Notes: a model not told the origin generated them from the sequence alone. Counted from the first letter of the stretch, positions 22,238 to 34,679 are shown. The stretch is DNA of 64,000 nucleotides from Cunninghamia lanceolata (GCA_027924645.1 BSBN01001225.1:10992001-11056000), one strand, 5' to 3'. A program made the numbers and translations.

Positions 22238-23253
22238 AGAAGGTGTTGTCTTAAGATTTTGATTTTGATTGGATGGAAGATCAAAGGGATTGGATGGATT
22301 GGTTGGTTTGGGTAACTCCATAGGTTTACTTTTGAAATGTTTGAATTTAGGGCCTAGATTTGATGGAGGATTAGATGATGGTAGGGGTAATAAAGGGTTT
22401 GATGGATTGGAAGGTGGAGGGACCAATATATTAGGACTAGAACATGGTGTCTTTAAGATAGACATTCAATTGGATGGTGGTATAACATACTTATAGGGCC
22501 CACAAGCTAGAGTGGTGTTCCCCTTGTCAAAGGTAGCATTAGAACTTGAAGGCATTTGGACTTGTTTCAAGGGGTGACTTATGCTCACATGTGCTTGTTG
22601 TGAAATGAATTGATAGGTTGATGTGGCATTGACATGATAGGTGGATAGACTAGGTTGGTATGAAGTGGAAAGAGATGACACATAGGATTGAGGTGGAATT
22701 TGTGGTTGAGGTTCTGTTGGTTGAATTTGACAAGTGGCCATGAATTGTTGGGCTTGGGCCACGAGGTGTTGTATTTGAGGTGTTTGGATTTGTTGAAATT
22801 TTTGAATGATGGCTTGGAATCATTGTATGGTTTGTTGGTCTAAGGGTTGTGGTACTTGATGAATTGTTTGAATGAGGTCTTGTAGTTGGGGTGCTATGAC
22901 CTTATTTTCTAATGTCAGCATGGTACCACACATGTGTTTAAGTCTTTGTATTTTATTTTTTCCTCAAGGTATGCATCATGATTCTTGTCATCATTAGAAG
23001 TAGGAGGAGGGGCCCCTCGAAGTATGATTTTGGGTCTAGGATTTGTCTCACTATTGGGATTAGAGGAAGGGCCTTTTCAAAGTATGATTTTGGGCTTTGG
23101 TTTTGTCTCATCATTAGGATTAGAGGGAGGTCCTCCTCTAAGTATGAGATTAGGTTTTGCATTGTTCTAATCATTAGGATTAGAGAGAGGGCCTACTCTA
23201 AGTATGAGCTTGGGATTTGGATTGGGATTAGGCTTGTTAATGATGACCACCAT
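22238..23253 (-). pseudogene. Gag-like N-terminal region of locus R
   Basis: Read from ATG 23253: MVVIINKPNPNPNP, then about four 20-residue repeats (LILRxGPxSNPND), a charged stretch, and a Gln-rich segment after a frame change. From 22762 a Gln/Pro/Ser-rich segment (MAQAQQFMATCQIQP) leads into proline-rich sequence (ILVPPPSNPSNPLLPLP) that runs straight into the element I LTR at 22237. Stops and at least one frameshift are present. It resembles the variable N-terminal part of plant Tat-type gag in composition only. I cannot name a domain. Confidence 0.45.
22981..23220 (-). repeat. 60-bp tandem repeat, four copies
   Basis: Units start at 22981, 23041, 23101 and 23161 with an exact 60-bp period. 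Each contains AGTATGAKNTTNGG and ATTAGGATTAGAG-like phrases. The length is a multiple of three and the unit codes for a 20-residue repeat on the minus strand. Confidence 0.9.
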
Positions 23254-24303
23254 TTTGGCAAGTGTTGACTAGGACTAGGATGATGATGTGGAGTGATTAG
23301 GGTATGATTAGGATGAAATTGATCAGACTAGAATGAAGATTATGATGTGGATGTTTAGAATGATGTGTTTGTATGTTTGTGTTTATAGCTTGATGTGGCA
23401 ATTTGCAAACAAATGATTACACATATACACACATGAATCACGCACGCAAGACACATAAGCAATTTTGAATTTAAAATTTTGAAGAATGTGATGATTAAGC
23501 AAGCACTTGAAGACACATCAACAAGCCTTAGAAGTAGTCAAGTGGGGTCTTAATATAGGATACATAAGGTTGACTAAAGATGTCCCCAATATACTCAAGG
23601 TACGAGGGGCCCAATTCCATGAAATGAAAGTGAAATAGTGCCACACAACTGGGAGAAAGGAGTAACCCACCCTTCAACTTCACTTCCCAAAGGTATAAAG
23701 TTTTTTAGGGACTAGCCAAGAGTAACAAGATTTTGACTTCCAAAGGAGGTGTCTTTGGATTCACATGTCACTTTTTATACTCCACTGGAATGCTAGTGTT
23801 GAGGTCGTCCCTTGGAGTGGTGTGTCTCCAAGCAAGCCTCCTAGGAAGGGTATGACAAAAGAAAACCAAGTGGGTTTTTTTTGTCTCCAAGATCACCTTG
23901 TGGTGTGAGGAGAGAGCATACACATGCACACTTTATTCACACTCGTACTTGTTAATTCTACTTTAAGAAATCCAAATCTGTGGTGTAAAATTGAATGGAT
24001 GAGATGTGTTTTTGATTCTCAAGATCGCATAAAGCACATGAGAAGAGCATACACACCTTCAACCTCACTCAAGTTCACAAAACAATGCAAACATTTTTTC
24101 TTTTTTAAATCCCAAGTCAAAATATGTGATGGAAGACAATGGTTTGTTTTAATCCCAATTTCAATGTGTGAATGAAGATAAGATTATGTTTTAGAGCCCA
24201 AATCCAAATGTTTAATGCAAACAAGATGGTCTTTTTATGCCCAAATCAAAGTGTGTTTGCAAATAATGATTATGAAGAAATGAAAAGAGATGAAAGATTA
24301 ATG
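23254..24303. other. No recognisable gene; possible leader of R
   Basis: About 1 kb upstream (minus-strand sense) of the R start codon. No LTR boundary, domain or repeat was recognised. The insertion of element II follows at 24304. Confidence 0.35.
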
Positions 24304-24308
24304 GAGTG

Positions 24309-25564
24309 TGTTTAGGTGAAAATTGGATTTGTCGATATTCTAGTGTCTAGAAGTTTAAACCCTCCTTTCCACCTTACATTCAAGGATCTAGGGTTGAGTG
24401 ACAAGCACTATCATACTCTAGGTCACTTGAAGATGTAGGAAAACTTGGATTAGAGAATTTGATTATTAATTTTCCTTCTCTTATGTCCAATTAACCATTA
24501 AAATCTTAATTATGCAAATACGACAACAAATTGATGAAAGATGGAAAAAGCTCTTGCAAACAAGAATAAAATACCAAATCACAGAATACCTATTTTTAGG
24601 GTTCTGAAGTGGAATGGTTGGGGATACTGGAGCAGGTGCCGAAGTCCAAGGTACCTACTTTTTCATGGAATCTGGACCTCCTTTTGACAGTGATCAGTCC
24701 TGTAACTTCTATTTTCAGATATCTATTTGCGGAGGACACTAGAGTGAGCACCCAAGTCTTGGAAGTGCTCCTTTGTCCTTCTTTTCTTCAGATCCCAAAT
24801 CCTTGATGTCTGCCAATCCTTCTTACAACTCTACTTTTCCCAAATACGACACCTGTAACCTACAATCACAAGACTTGGTTTGGGGGTTGTGGTGTTTAGA
24901 GGCTTGCCTCAGTCAATCCCTAGAGGACACTTAAGTCTTCGAACACTGTTATCAAATAAAAGAGTGCATGTCCTTGTGAGGCAGAGGAAAAAACCAAAGG
25001 ACTCAATGATGAAAACACAATATTATGTCACCTTGTAGTGAACCTCTCATGGAGGAAGATTCTCTTCATGCCATGAGGGAATTGATACTCAAATCTACAA
25101 ATATCAACACACAAAACACACAAGTCTACTCTTGCAACACAATAGAAGCCTTGAATCACCTTGAGAATGCCTAAAGTTCACAATGATCATCTCCTTAAAA
25201 TCTAGTTTACAAATGAATGCCTAAGCATGCTTATATATGTAACTACAAGCACTTCCACCAAGATTTTAAAAATCAAAACTTATTGTGTCAGCAAAAGGAC
25301 CTAATAACAGTCATAAATTGACACCCAGAAATTAGGGCTGCCCCAAAAGAGGATAGGACTAGGGCACGGGTGCCCAAGTCCTCCCCCTATTTTGGGTATG
25401 GTATAGCTCAAGGTGTCCACCTAGGTCCAATTTTCCATGGAACCTAGGTCTCATTACATTGAGATGCCAAAATATGAACTAGAATGTCCTAAATGCATAC
25501 TAGAGACTCGAGTGCTAAACCTTATGAGGGAAAAGCCCCCAAGGGGACATTTTTTGATGTTACA
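24309..25564 (-). repeat. 3' LTR of element II
   Basis: 1256 bp, TGTTTAGGTG..GATGTTACA on the plus strand. A minus-strand TATA lies near 25231-25240. It aligns with 29683-30938. Confidence 0.95.
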
Positions 25565-25579
25565 TTTAGCCCCTACTTT
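25565..25579 (-). promoter_or_regulatory. Polypurine tract of element II
   Basis: On the minus strand AAAGTAGGGGCTAAA directly precedes the LTR start TGTAACAT. Confidence 0.6.
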
Positions 25580-27382
25580 AATGTATGTATAAACACAAGG
25601 CCAATAAATGCACTAAAGTAAGGTCACAAACACAGCAAACACGCTAAGCACGGAGAAGACATGCTAATCACATAGAAAATAGTAACAGGCATGCAAAACA
25701 TGGAGAAAATAGTTACAGTAACACAGAACATGGAGAATATACTTAATGCATAGAAGACATATTAATGCATGGAAGAGAGAAATGACATCTTTTCTTTTCT
25801 TTTTCTCATATATATGAAATGCAAATGCAAGTACTAGAAAATAAACAAACCTACCATAATACAGGATGCACTACCTTAAGGTGTAGGTCTCTATATAAAT
25901 GGGGTAATACACACACAATACATGCTAAACATCCCAAAATGTAGGAAACACTACCTGAAGGCGCTGGTCTTTGCATATGGGGCAACAAACATGCCATACA
26001 AAACAAGTACACAAAAACACACACACTTGAAGACACGAAGAAAACATGGTAGACAAGCGATGGAGTGTACCTATTTCTAGGTCCAACACCATCTCAGGCA
26101 CATTATAGGCACACACCGATGATTGCGCTTCGCCACAACAATTGCCGAAAACACACTTAAGGGTTGAGTTAGTCATAGAATTGCTCCCCACCTCCACAGA
26201 GGACTTTTGAAAAATGCAACCCCACCCGCATCACGGATACACCTTACAGTGAAAAGAAAGCATGGCATACTAACCCACCTGCGTCATGAAGATGCCTTAT
26301 AGTGAAAAGGAGGTATGAGCTCAAAAGTATACAACCCCACCCGCATCACGGAGATGACTTATGGTGAAAAGGAGGTATACGTAACAGATAGATTGATTGA
26401 TTGCAAACAAACTTAGGATGCAGGAAGTACTCACCATACTAGCCTACACCTGAGGACAAGCACATTGCTAACATCTACAAGAGACAACTTATCGTATATA
26501 TGGCCCCACATTAAGGTGGTTGATATCAAGTATCAATATCAAGCATGTTAAGATAGGAATAAAACACACAAGGGAACACTGACTTTCGCAAAGCCCATGC
26601 CCCCCAGAGGTGACATGTACTTTACAATCGCCAAATGTTCCCGCAAACACATCCCTGCAAGAGACATGTTAGTGTCTACAACATCATGATAAACAACAAC
26701 ATCCATGCATATGATTAACCACACAAAGAGATAAGGTTATACAATGAATTTGAAGTTCGAGGATAACCGTGGGCTATATCATGAAGCTCTCTGAATCAAG
26801 TACTGCCAAGGCCAAATTCAAAGGCAAACAAAGGTGCACGGAGCAACAGTATTGTTAAGGTTTGTAAATGCGATAGAAACGTCATAAAATTCACTATACG
26901 GAAAGCACGAGTGCTTCCACTAGCCAAGCATCCGATAAAATATACAACCCCATTGTCATATTAGGAACTAAGTCCATTTTTTGATTGCTCTTGAAAGGGA
27001 CACTAGGTCCGCATCAGTATAAATGTTTGTCGTCATCCACCCGCTAGATGGAAACACTAGAGGAAGGGAAACAATAAATAAGAGAGGAGAAACAAGTGTC
27101 TTAGGGACAGTCATGTAGAAGGGTGCCCCCAGGTCACCAACCATGACACTATGTCCATAAGACACAACACACAACAATGAAATTAGAGAGAAGGCAATAT
27201 AGAAGAATGATGATACAAATAGAAGAAGGTCACAATAGAGGCGGTCTCCTAGTATCCCGAACCTTACGGGAGAATCTGAGGTCATCCCAAGAGGCCTAAA
27301 CAACACATAACACATCACAGGGGAAGCACATCATGAGAGAGATAAAGGTTTAAAGATACTTACCTGTAGGGCCTCTATCAGG
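25580..27382 (-). other. Long 3' region of element II without recognised coding
   Basis: 1.8 kb between the ORF stop and the polypurine tract. A splice-donor-like CAG|GTAAGTATC lies on the minus strand near 27365, just after the stop. A 116-codon minus-strand frame (27318-26968) has two hydrophobic stretches but no family resemblance. Otherwise only the short tandem repeat at 26219-26385 was seen. Confidence 0.4.
26219..26385. repeat. Short tandem repeat, three copies
   Basis: Units start near 26219, 26273 and 26334 (54-61 bp). Each has AACCCCACCCGCATCACGG-like sequence followed by ATGCCTTATAGTGAAAAGG-like sequence. Confidence 0.75.
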
Positions 27383-28224
27383 CTAGAGATTGTCTATAAG
27401 CAAATCATTGTCGTCATCTTCCCACTCCCTAATGTTGGAGGATAGTGGGACATATGGTACCATAGCCAAATTTATATCTTGTTCATCATTTTGTTCATCA
27501 TTAGGATCATCTTTGTTTGGTTGAATGTTGGGATTGATGTTTTCTTGTTGAGAGGCAAGGTAAGCTCGTCGTCTTCTCTTTCTCCCTTTTACAAGTTTAC
27601 GTTGTTGTATTTTATGACTCAGTTTTGTAACATAGGGCTTTGCTTTGTTATGGATTTTTGTGTTGTAGAGGAGGAAGCACCAAGATCAAAGTTCCTTTGT
27701 CTAGGTGGAATGTTTTCTTGTTGAAGCTTACTAGCATACTTATTCTCTATCCTCTTAGTGATGTCCAAATGACTTGAATATTCAAACAAAGGAGGGACAT
27801 TAAAGGTCTTCTCTTCCTTAGTGAAATCCAAGGTGTGCGAACAATCAACTAAAGGAAAAAGGTTGGTGGGAGGATCCACAGAGGTAGGAATTTGATTATT
27901 GTTAAATGAATGCTTATTTTCTACCCATGGAATGTTCTTTGTTAAAGGGAGTTCTTCATTCACAAATGCTTCATCATGGCCAGGGAGAGCAATCGAATTA
28001 CTAAATCTATCCCTAGTCTTCTCATTTGAGTATTTAGTTATAGGGGAAGTAGGATAACTTATGGGATCATCATCATTTTTTTCCTTGCTACTCATGGAGA
28101 AGAACTCAGTTAAGCTTTCTAATATCGTAGGATGTTCACTCATGAGGGTTAAAAATTGGTCAAAATCAAGGTTTTTGATAAATGTATGCAAAGATACCAT
28201 TGAAAAATGACATGAAGGTGCCAT
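27383..28224 (-). pseudogene. Unknown ORF of element II
   Basis: Open from ATG 28224 (MAPSCHFSMVSLHTFIKNLD) for 201 codons to 27619. One frame change near 27625 leads into a basic segment (LVKGRKRRRRAYLASQQ) and an acidic end (EWEDDDNDLLIDNL), stopping at 27383-27385. Both termini match element I; the centre does not (Ser/Thr/Asn-rich here). The KGRKRRRRA patch could be a nuclear localisation or RNA-binding segment; that is a guess. No enzyme motif is visible. Confidence 0.6.
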
Positions 28225-29682
28225 TTCAATGTAAGATCAGATTTTGAAGAGCCTTTTCAACTTTATGCAAAAGTCAAGTGCAAAACTATATGCAAAAATG
28301 ATCTTAAAATGCTTGATTTTAGGTACTTTTTCAATACCAATGAATGAAACAAAGGGTGCCGTAAGGATTTCAGTCAAGGGAATAAATTTATATGTCTTAT
28401 ATCAGTCTAAAAAAGAAATATAATCACTCCCAACACACTCTTGATGCACATCCAAGATAATGCCAAGTCAAAATATAGTGAAAATATGTCAAAATAGGCA
28501 CTTTTTTCACCAAAATTCAATGCAAAAGAGCATAACAAAGAGTGTTGTGAGTAAAATGATGATGGAAAGAAAATTATATCAGTAATAACAGCCACTTTAT
28601 GCAAAAATACCCAACACAACACGCTTTTAGTGCCTCTTAAGCTAAAACCCTAGTGAAAATATAGCAAAATATGTAATTTTTCACGGTTTTTCAACTCCAA
28701 GACCTAGAAAAAGGGGTGTTGTATGGAATTTTAGGAGGAACAAAAAACTAATATCAATAATATCAGTCACCTCAATCCATAAAATTGATCACAACACGCT
28801 TGGAGTGTAAACTAGGTCAAACCCTAGGGTCAAAATAGCAAAAATGTGCAGTTTTTTGCAAAATTTTCACTACAAGAGCACAATAAAAGGGTGTTGTGAA
28901 TATTTTTATGAGGGGAAGAAAATTATTACCCTGATAATAGAAAAATAATTCCAAAATACCATTCACAACACACCTATGGTGCAAGTTTACAAAGTCGATA
29001 AGGCCAATTTTAGTGAAAATTGTTGTTTTTGAAGCCCTAGGTTTGAGATCTTGGGATAAAATTATATGTGAATGCTTTGAAGTATGATTTATGATTAAAT
29101 TGACTTACTCTCATATCTGAAAATGATTTTCAAGCCTTAACATGCAAAATGCCCATGCAAATTTAATGAAAATGCATCAAAATTGCTATTTTTTGTTAAA
29201 ATTTTCTATGTAAAAATACAAATATTTTAAATCTAATTGCAAATTCACACTAAAATGTAAGACTACATCCAAATTCAAAATTTAATGAGCCTCTAAAATA
29301 AGTAGAAAAATATGATAAAAAATTTTGCCTACTAACCCTAGATTTTGGAATTACTAGGTTATATAAAATTGTCAAAATTTCCACAAAACCCTAGCAATTA
29401 CCTAATGAAAATGCGAGGAAAAATTTTGAATTTTTGGATTTTTATGTAGTTTATATCAGATATGATGCAAAAATCATGAATTAGGAAAATTTAGGAAGAA
29501 CTGATGCAATTTAGTAAGCCAAACAATGCAATTTTTTTGTATTTTTCAAATTTTTTAATTTTTTTGAATTTTTCTCAATGCAATGAAATGAATGACCAAA
29601 TGAATGAATGAAATCAATCCAAATATGAAGACAAACACTCAAAAAGTTTCAATTTAAGTCCAAAAACATGCGTTCACCAAAA
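28225..29682 (-). repeat. Leader and tandem array of element II
   Basis: The same array as in element I: GTGTTGT near 28540, 28715 and 28890, a degraded copy near 28345, and ACAACAC partners between. Units are about 172 bp. 29000-29640 is A/T-rich without a recognisable feature. The primer-site-like TTTTGGTGAACGC (minus) abuts the 5' LTR at 29682. Confidence 0.65.
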
Positions 29683-30938
29683 TGTTTAGGTGAAAATTGG
29701 ATTTGTCGATATTCTAGTGTCTAGAAGTTTAAATCCTCCTTTCCACCTTACATTCAAGGATCTAGGGTCGAGTGATGAGAACTATCATACCCTAGGTCAC
29801 TTGCAGATGTAGAGAAACTTGGATTAGGGAATTTGATTATTAATTTTCCTTCTCTTATTTCTAATTAACCATTAAAACCCTAATTATGCAAATACATAAA
29901 CAAATTGATGAAACACAAAAAAAGCTCTTGTAGATAGGAATAAAATACTAAATCATAGAATACCTATTTTCAGGGTTCCAAAGTGGAATAGTCAGGGACA
30001 CTGGAGTGGGCATCCAAGTCGAAGGTACCTACTTTTTCTTTGAATCTGGACCTCCTTTCGACATTGATTAGCCCTGTAACTTTTATTTTTGGAGATCTGT
30101 CTATGGAGGACACTGGAGCGAGCACCCAAGTCCTAGAAGTGCTCCTTTATCCTTCTTTTCTTTAGATCCCTAATCCTTGATGTCTGCCAATCCTTCCTAC
30201 AACTCCACTTTTTCCAAATACAACACCTGTAACTTGTAATCACAAGACTTGGTTTGGGGGTTGTGGTGTTTAGAGGCTTGCCTCAGTCAAGCCCCGGAGG
30301 ACACTTAAGTCTCTGAACACCATTATTAGATAAAAGAGTGCATGCCCTTGTGAGGCAGAGATAAAAACCAAAGGAAACAATGATGAAAACACAATATTAT
30401 GTCACCTTGTAGTGAAGCTCTCATGGAGGAAGATGCTCTTCATGCCATGAGGGAATTGATGCTCAAATCTGCAAATATCAACACAAAACACACAAGTCTA
30501 CTCATGCAACACAATAGAAGCCTTGAATCACCTTGAGAATGCCTAAAGTTCACAATGATCATCTCCTTGAAATCTAGTTTACAAATGAATGCCTAAGCAT
30601 GCTTATATATGCAACTACAAGCACTCCTGCCAAGATTTTAAAAATCAAAACTTACCGTGTCGGCAAAAGGACCTAATAATGGTCATAAACTGACACACAG
30701 AAATTAGGGCTGCCCTAAAATAGGGCAAGACTAGGGTGCAGGTGCCCAAGTCCTCCCTCCCTATTTTGGATAGGGTATAGGTCAAGGGGTCCACCTAGGT
30801 CAAATTTATCATGGAACCTAGGTCTCATTCCATCGGGATGCCAAAATATGAACTAAAATGTCCTAAATGCATACTAAAGACTCGAGAGCTAAACCTTATT
30901 AGGGAAAACCCCCCAAGGGGACATTTTCCAATGTTACA
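29683..30938 (-). repeat. 5' LTR of element II
   Basis: 1256 bp, TGTTTAGGTG..CAATGTTACA on the plus strand. A minus-strand TATA lies at 30603-30610. Confidence 0.95.
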
Positions 30939-30943
30939 GAGTG

Positions 30944-31498
30944 CACCTAAAATTTTCACTCTCCAATCTACTGCTATGACTGAGTCCAACACTGCTACAA
31001 CCCCTTAGATGGATCTAGAAGCCACCAAAACAAGAAGGAATCGAGTAGACTTGCACATGAAAGAATTATGGGAAAATAAAGAAATCTGAGAAATTCTAAT
31101 CAAGATGAATAGATACAGAAACATGAATGGCAAAAATAGATTCTAGACAAAATTCTATGTAGTTTAAAAAAAATTCATGAAAATTTGATAAAAATTGCAA
31201 AAGTTATAAGCGTTTAAAGTTTATAAAAGAACATTGACTTTGATTGAAAAAAATGATAAATGACATAGTCACCTGATAAAATCTCCACCACTTTGTATTT
31301 CTCTAAGTCAGATTTCCAACGAGTCCTTGTTCACAAAATTTTGATATCATATGCCCAAGTTATGCAAGTTTGAAAAAAACTGCCCAGTTAGGGCATGTGT
31401 AAAGCAAGACAGGTCTGACTGCTAATGCCTAACCGCTAGTGGTTAATGCAAGGTCTGGTGAGATATGACGGCTAAATTAGGTAGTCAAGGTTAGTGGT
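30944..31498. other. Unassigned spacer
   Basis: Host sequence of the element II insertion. A short plus-strand coding-like stretch (MDLEATKTRRNRVDLHMKEL, from about 31011) is quickly stopped. I see nothing else. Confidence 0.3.
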
Positions 31499-32732
31499 TG
31501 TTATATCAGAAAATGTCCCCTTAGGGGGTTTTCCCTCTTAAGGTTTAGCTTCCGGGTCTTGTTTATGCATTTAGGACATCTTGCATGATTTTGATGACTC
31601 CCAATGAGAAAACCCTGATGTTTCATGACAAATAGGACTCATGGGATGCACTTGACATAACTCCTACCTGAAATAGGGGGGGAGGACTTAGGTTCCCGCA
31701 CCCTAGTCCTACCCTATTTTAGTATTTTAGGTTAGGACCAATTTTGAAGTGTCAATTTATGACTGTTATTTAGGTCCTATGCTGACACAGTAAGTTTGAA
31801 TTATGAAATTCTTAGTGGGAATGTTTGTAGTTGCATATATAAGCATGATTAGTGATTCATTTGTAAACTAGATGGGCATTTTTATTGACAAGCTTTTCGT
31901 GAAAGTGATCCAAGGCATTCATTGTGTTGCAGAATAGCATTTGTGTTGTTCTTATGTTTGTACTTGCAAATTTGGCATCCATCTCCTCATGGCATGAAAA
32001 CCATCTTCCTTCCATGAATCTTCACTATAAGGTGACATCAATTGTGTTTTCTATCATTTATCATTTGGATTTTGCCTCTATCCCGTAGGGATACACACTC
32101 TTTATCTGACAACGGTGTTCGGAAGACTTAAATGTCTCTCCGGGGCTTGACTGAGGCAAGCCTCTAACACCACAACCCCCAACCCATTTTTTCATGATTG
32201 TAGGTTACAAGTTGCAGGAGCAGAAAAAATGGAGTTTCAAGAAAGCTTTATAGACTGTCAGAATTGCAGATCAAAGAAGAAAACAGGGACCTAGACTCAG
32301 GCGCCCACTCATTAGTCCTCTGGATCCCACAATAGGAAAATATCTGGAATAGCATGAACATGTTGCAGACAAGATTCCCAAATCCCGACACTGGACTAGG
32401 GAACCCACTCATTAGTCCTTGACTTTTCTATTTTTCAAACTTTGAAATCTGGTACGCATTTGATTGTTATTTGATATCTTTGTGTGTGAGCATTTTCTAT
32501 AATTTGTCTGTTTGCTTCCAAATTTGCATAATTAGGGTTTTGAGCATAAGTGGACTTAATTGGGCAACAAAATCACATAATTCCAATCTTCCCCTATGTT
32601 CTGAGTGACCGAAGGCCTGTAGTAGACTTCCTATAAGGCTGAAGTCCATGAATGTTTAGTGGAGAAAGGAGGATTTACATAAACTATCATAATCAACCCT
32701 AAACAAATCCCCCTTATTTTCCATATTAAACA
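31499..32732 (+). mobile_element. Solo LTR of the I/II family (plus orientation)
   Basis: Starts TGTTATATCAGAAAATGTCCCC, equivalent to the minus-strand start of the element I LTR. It continues through the same TATA (TATATAAG near 31837) and ends near CCATATTAAACA. Flanks GTGGT (31494-31498) and GAGGT (32733-32737) could be a target duplication with one change. No primer site or internal sequence follows, so it is a solo LTR. Confidence 0.75.
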
Positions 32733-33725
32733 GAGGTTAAGGACCTAGATCGGCCCATGGTCACCCATGTGACTAGGGGCTGGGTAGATTAAAAAATAAA
32801 TAGGAAAAGGGGGTTCAATGGCCCCTTTCCTCCTACCCATTGTCACTGATATGACAGCCCCCACATGTTTGAAAACAAAAAAGAACAAAACAACAAAGGT
32901 GCGAGGGGGCCTTAGGCTAAATGAGTAGGGCTAATGAGAATTGCAACCATATAAGGCCCAAACTATCAATGGTCAAGGCTTTGATCAAACCCTAATGCTA
33001 ATGTCAAATACTAATGGGCCACCAAGCCCTAAAACTACACCGAAGGAAAATAGGTGACCACACCCTAATGAATGACCAGACCTTAAATGGATGTCTGACA
33101 AAGTAAGCAAAGAGATTAGGAAGCCATAGGTGGCTTAAAGGGAGACGACTTCTATTGGGCAGTGACAGTTAGGTTTAGGGTTTATCGCAGGTAATGGTGG
33201 ACGGTTGGACTTGGGGTCGAAATCATCGATGATAAGGATGTATCAGGATGTGTAAGGAATGTAGTAAGGGTAGTAGCTATGAAGATTTAGGTGGCAACCA
33301 TGATGCTTAGCAGAGGATGGGTGATCCTAGACAGCAACAAGGACCTAGTCACCACCAATGGTGGCAATAGGATAAAGGGCATGTAGGAAGAAGCCATATG
33401 TAGGAAGAAACGATGAGGCAGAGGAGAAGGTCGAGAGAGGCAGAGGTTTTAGTTTGGTGGTGACAAATTTTGTGAGGGAGGTGATTGTGGTTTTTGGGTG
33501 ATGGAGATTAGGTGTTGACAAGTGGAGATTTGCAAGGGTTAGGGGTTTATTACAGCACCAATTTTTTTGAAAGGTCGAGGCCGAGAGTAGTTAGGGTTTC
33601 CCTAAAGCCACAAAACCTATGAAAAAGAACAATATAAACCTACAAAAACTATCAGCAGCCCAAGAAAAATAAACAACCAACAATAATCTTAGACTTATGC
33701 TGTATTCACAAGGGATCTGTATAGT
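32733..33725. other. Unassigned region
   Basis: About 1 kb with no domain, LTR boundary or repeat that I can support. Probably old element remains. Confidence 0.3.
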
Positions 33726-34163
33726 ATGGATTCATACTGTACAGATCCTGAACTAAAAAAATTTCAAAATTTTTGCAGAGACCAAAACCTATCAAGTTTT
33801 ATGTCATTTTTCATTTGCGAGGCCTCTTGGACACAACATCGAGGTCTGTTTAAGGCCAGGAGGTCACCTACAAAAGTCAAGTTCCTAAAATCACCAAAAA
33901 CATTAGATTTGCATGATTTCATGTCAGGTTCACCAAATGTCGTCAGGGAAAAAATTAGGTCTAAAACTAAAACAACAAGATATCAAACCCTAACTAGCAC
34001 AATAGAGTACAAACTAGCATATCACAGGCCTGATTACATATATGCGCAAGATAAAACTTTGAAGCTCCTTTGCACAAAATATAAACTATCAGATCTTTCT
34101 TATGTGTATAGCTACTTTCCTAAGGATCTATTACATCAATATATATCATTTCCAGACCAATAG
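33726..34163 (+). other. Unrecognised 145-codon ORF
   Basis: MDSYCTDPELKKFQNF.. to a TAG, about 145 codons. No known motif. It lies on the strand opposite to the neighbouring CHR element, close to or inside its 3' LTR, so chance is a real possibility. Confidence 0.15.
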
Positions 34164-34599
34164 ATTCCTCCACGTCAGCTAAGGAAGGTAACAAATGCCA
34201 ATGAAGAGTTGTAATGTGTTCACAGATAGGTCAGACCTAAATGCATATAATACTTCCTCAAATGAATGGAATAATGTGTGGACCTCCAGGAAGGGTCGGC
34301 CATGAACCAAGGATAATTGAATGATGTGTCATTAGGATCCACAGGTCAAGAAATGATCTGCAAGCCTTCTCCTTTAGCTAATTATCAGGAACTGTCAGGA
34401 TGCTCTACTCTGAGAAAATAGTTGATCTTCTGATAGTGATATGTTTCTAGTAACTAATCCAAATGCTCTGAATTCTTGATATGATGTAGATGCTAAGTCA
34501 AGATTAGAAAGATGTGCAATTCCAATACTAGACCACAAGCTGAAACTGCTTCTAATTGAATTGCCTGAACTGTACTAGAAAAAAATGAAAGAAACAAAC

Positions 34600-34679
34600 T
34601 GCAATGCAAACAAACTGAGATGCAAATGTTTTTTTGGTTGATGCAAGATTGCTCTTGAACTAGGGATGCTCCTGCATCA
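34600..34679 (-). repeat. Start of the CHR 3' LTR (left extent unknown)
   Basis: On the minus strand TGATGCAGGAGCATCCC follows the chromodomain reading frame after about 30 bp. It resembles the start of the Q LTR (TGGTGCAGGAGCACC). The other LTR is outside the window, so the LTR end cannot be set. 34164-34599 may all belong to it. Confidence 0.45.

Larger units (their letters stand above)
24309..30938 (-). mobile_element. Element II: complete non-autonomous LTR retrotransposon
   Basis: Two 1256-bp LTRs, 24309-25564 and 29683-30938, with target duplication GAGTG at 24304-24308 and 30939-30943. Internal 4.1 kb: primer-site-like sequence, repeat-rich leader, one ORF of unknown function, and a long 3' region without gag, protease, polymerase or integrase. 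It belongs to the same family and has the same orientation as element I. LTR copies differ visibly more than those of Q or Y, so it is older. Confidence 0.95.

Noticed and set aside
26968..27318. Hydrophobic 116-codon ORF as an env-like protein of element II
   Set aside because: No signal peptide, glycoprotein or cleavage motif, composition is explained by T-rich sequence, and there is no homologous frame to compare.
21011..32732. LTR of I (21011) and LTR at 31499 as the two ends of one element
   Set aside because: They are in opposite orientation and no internal primer site adjoins the right one.
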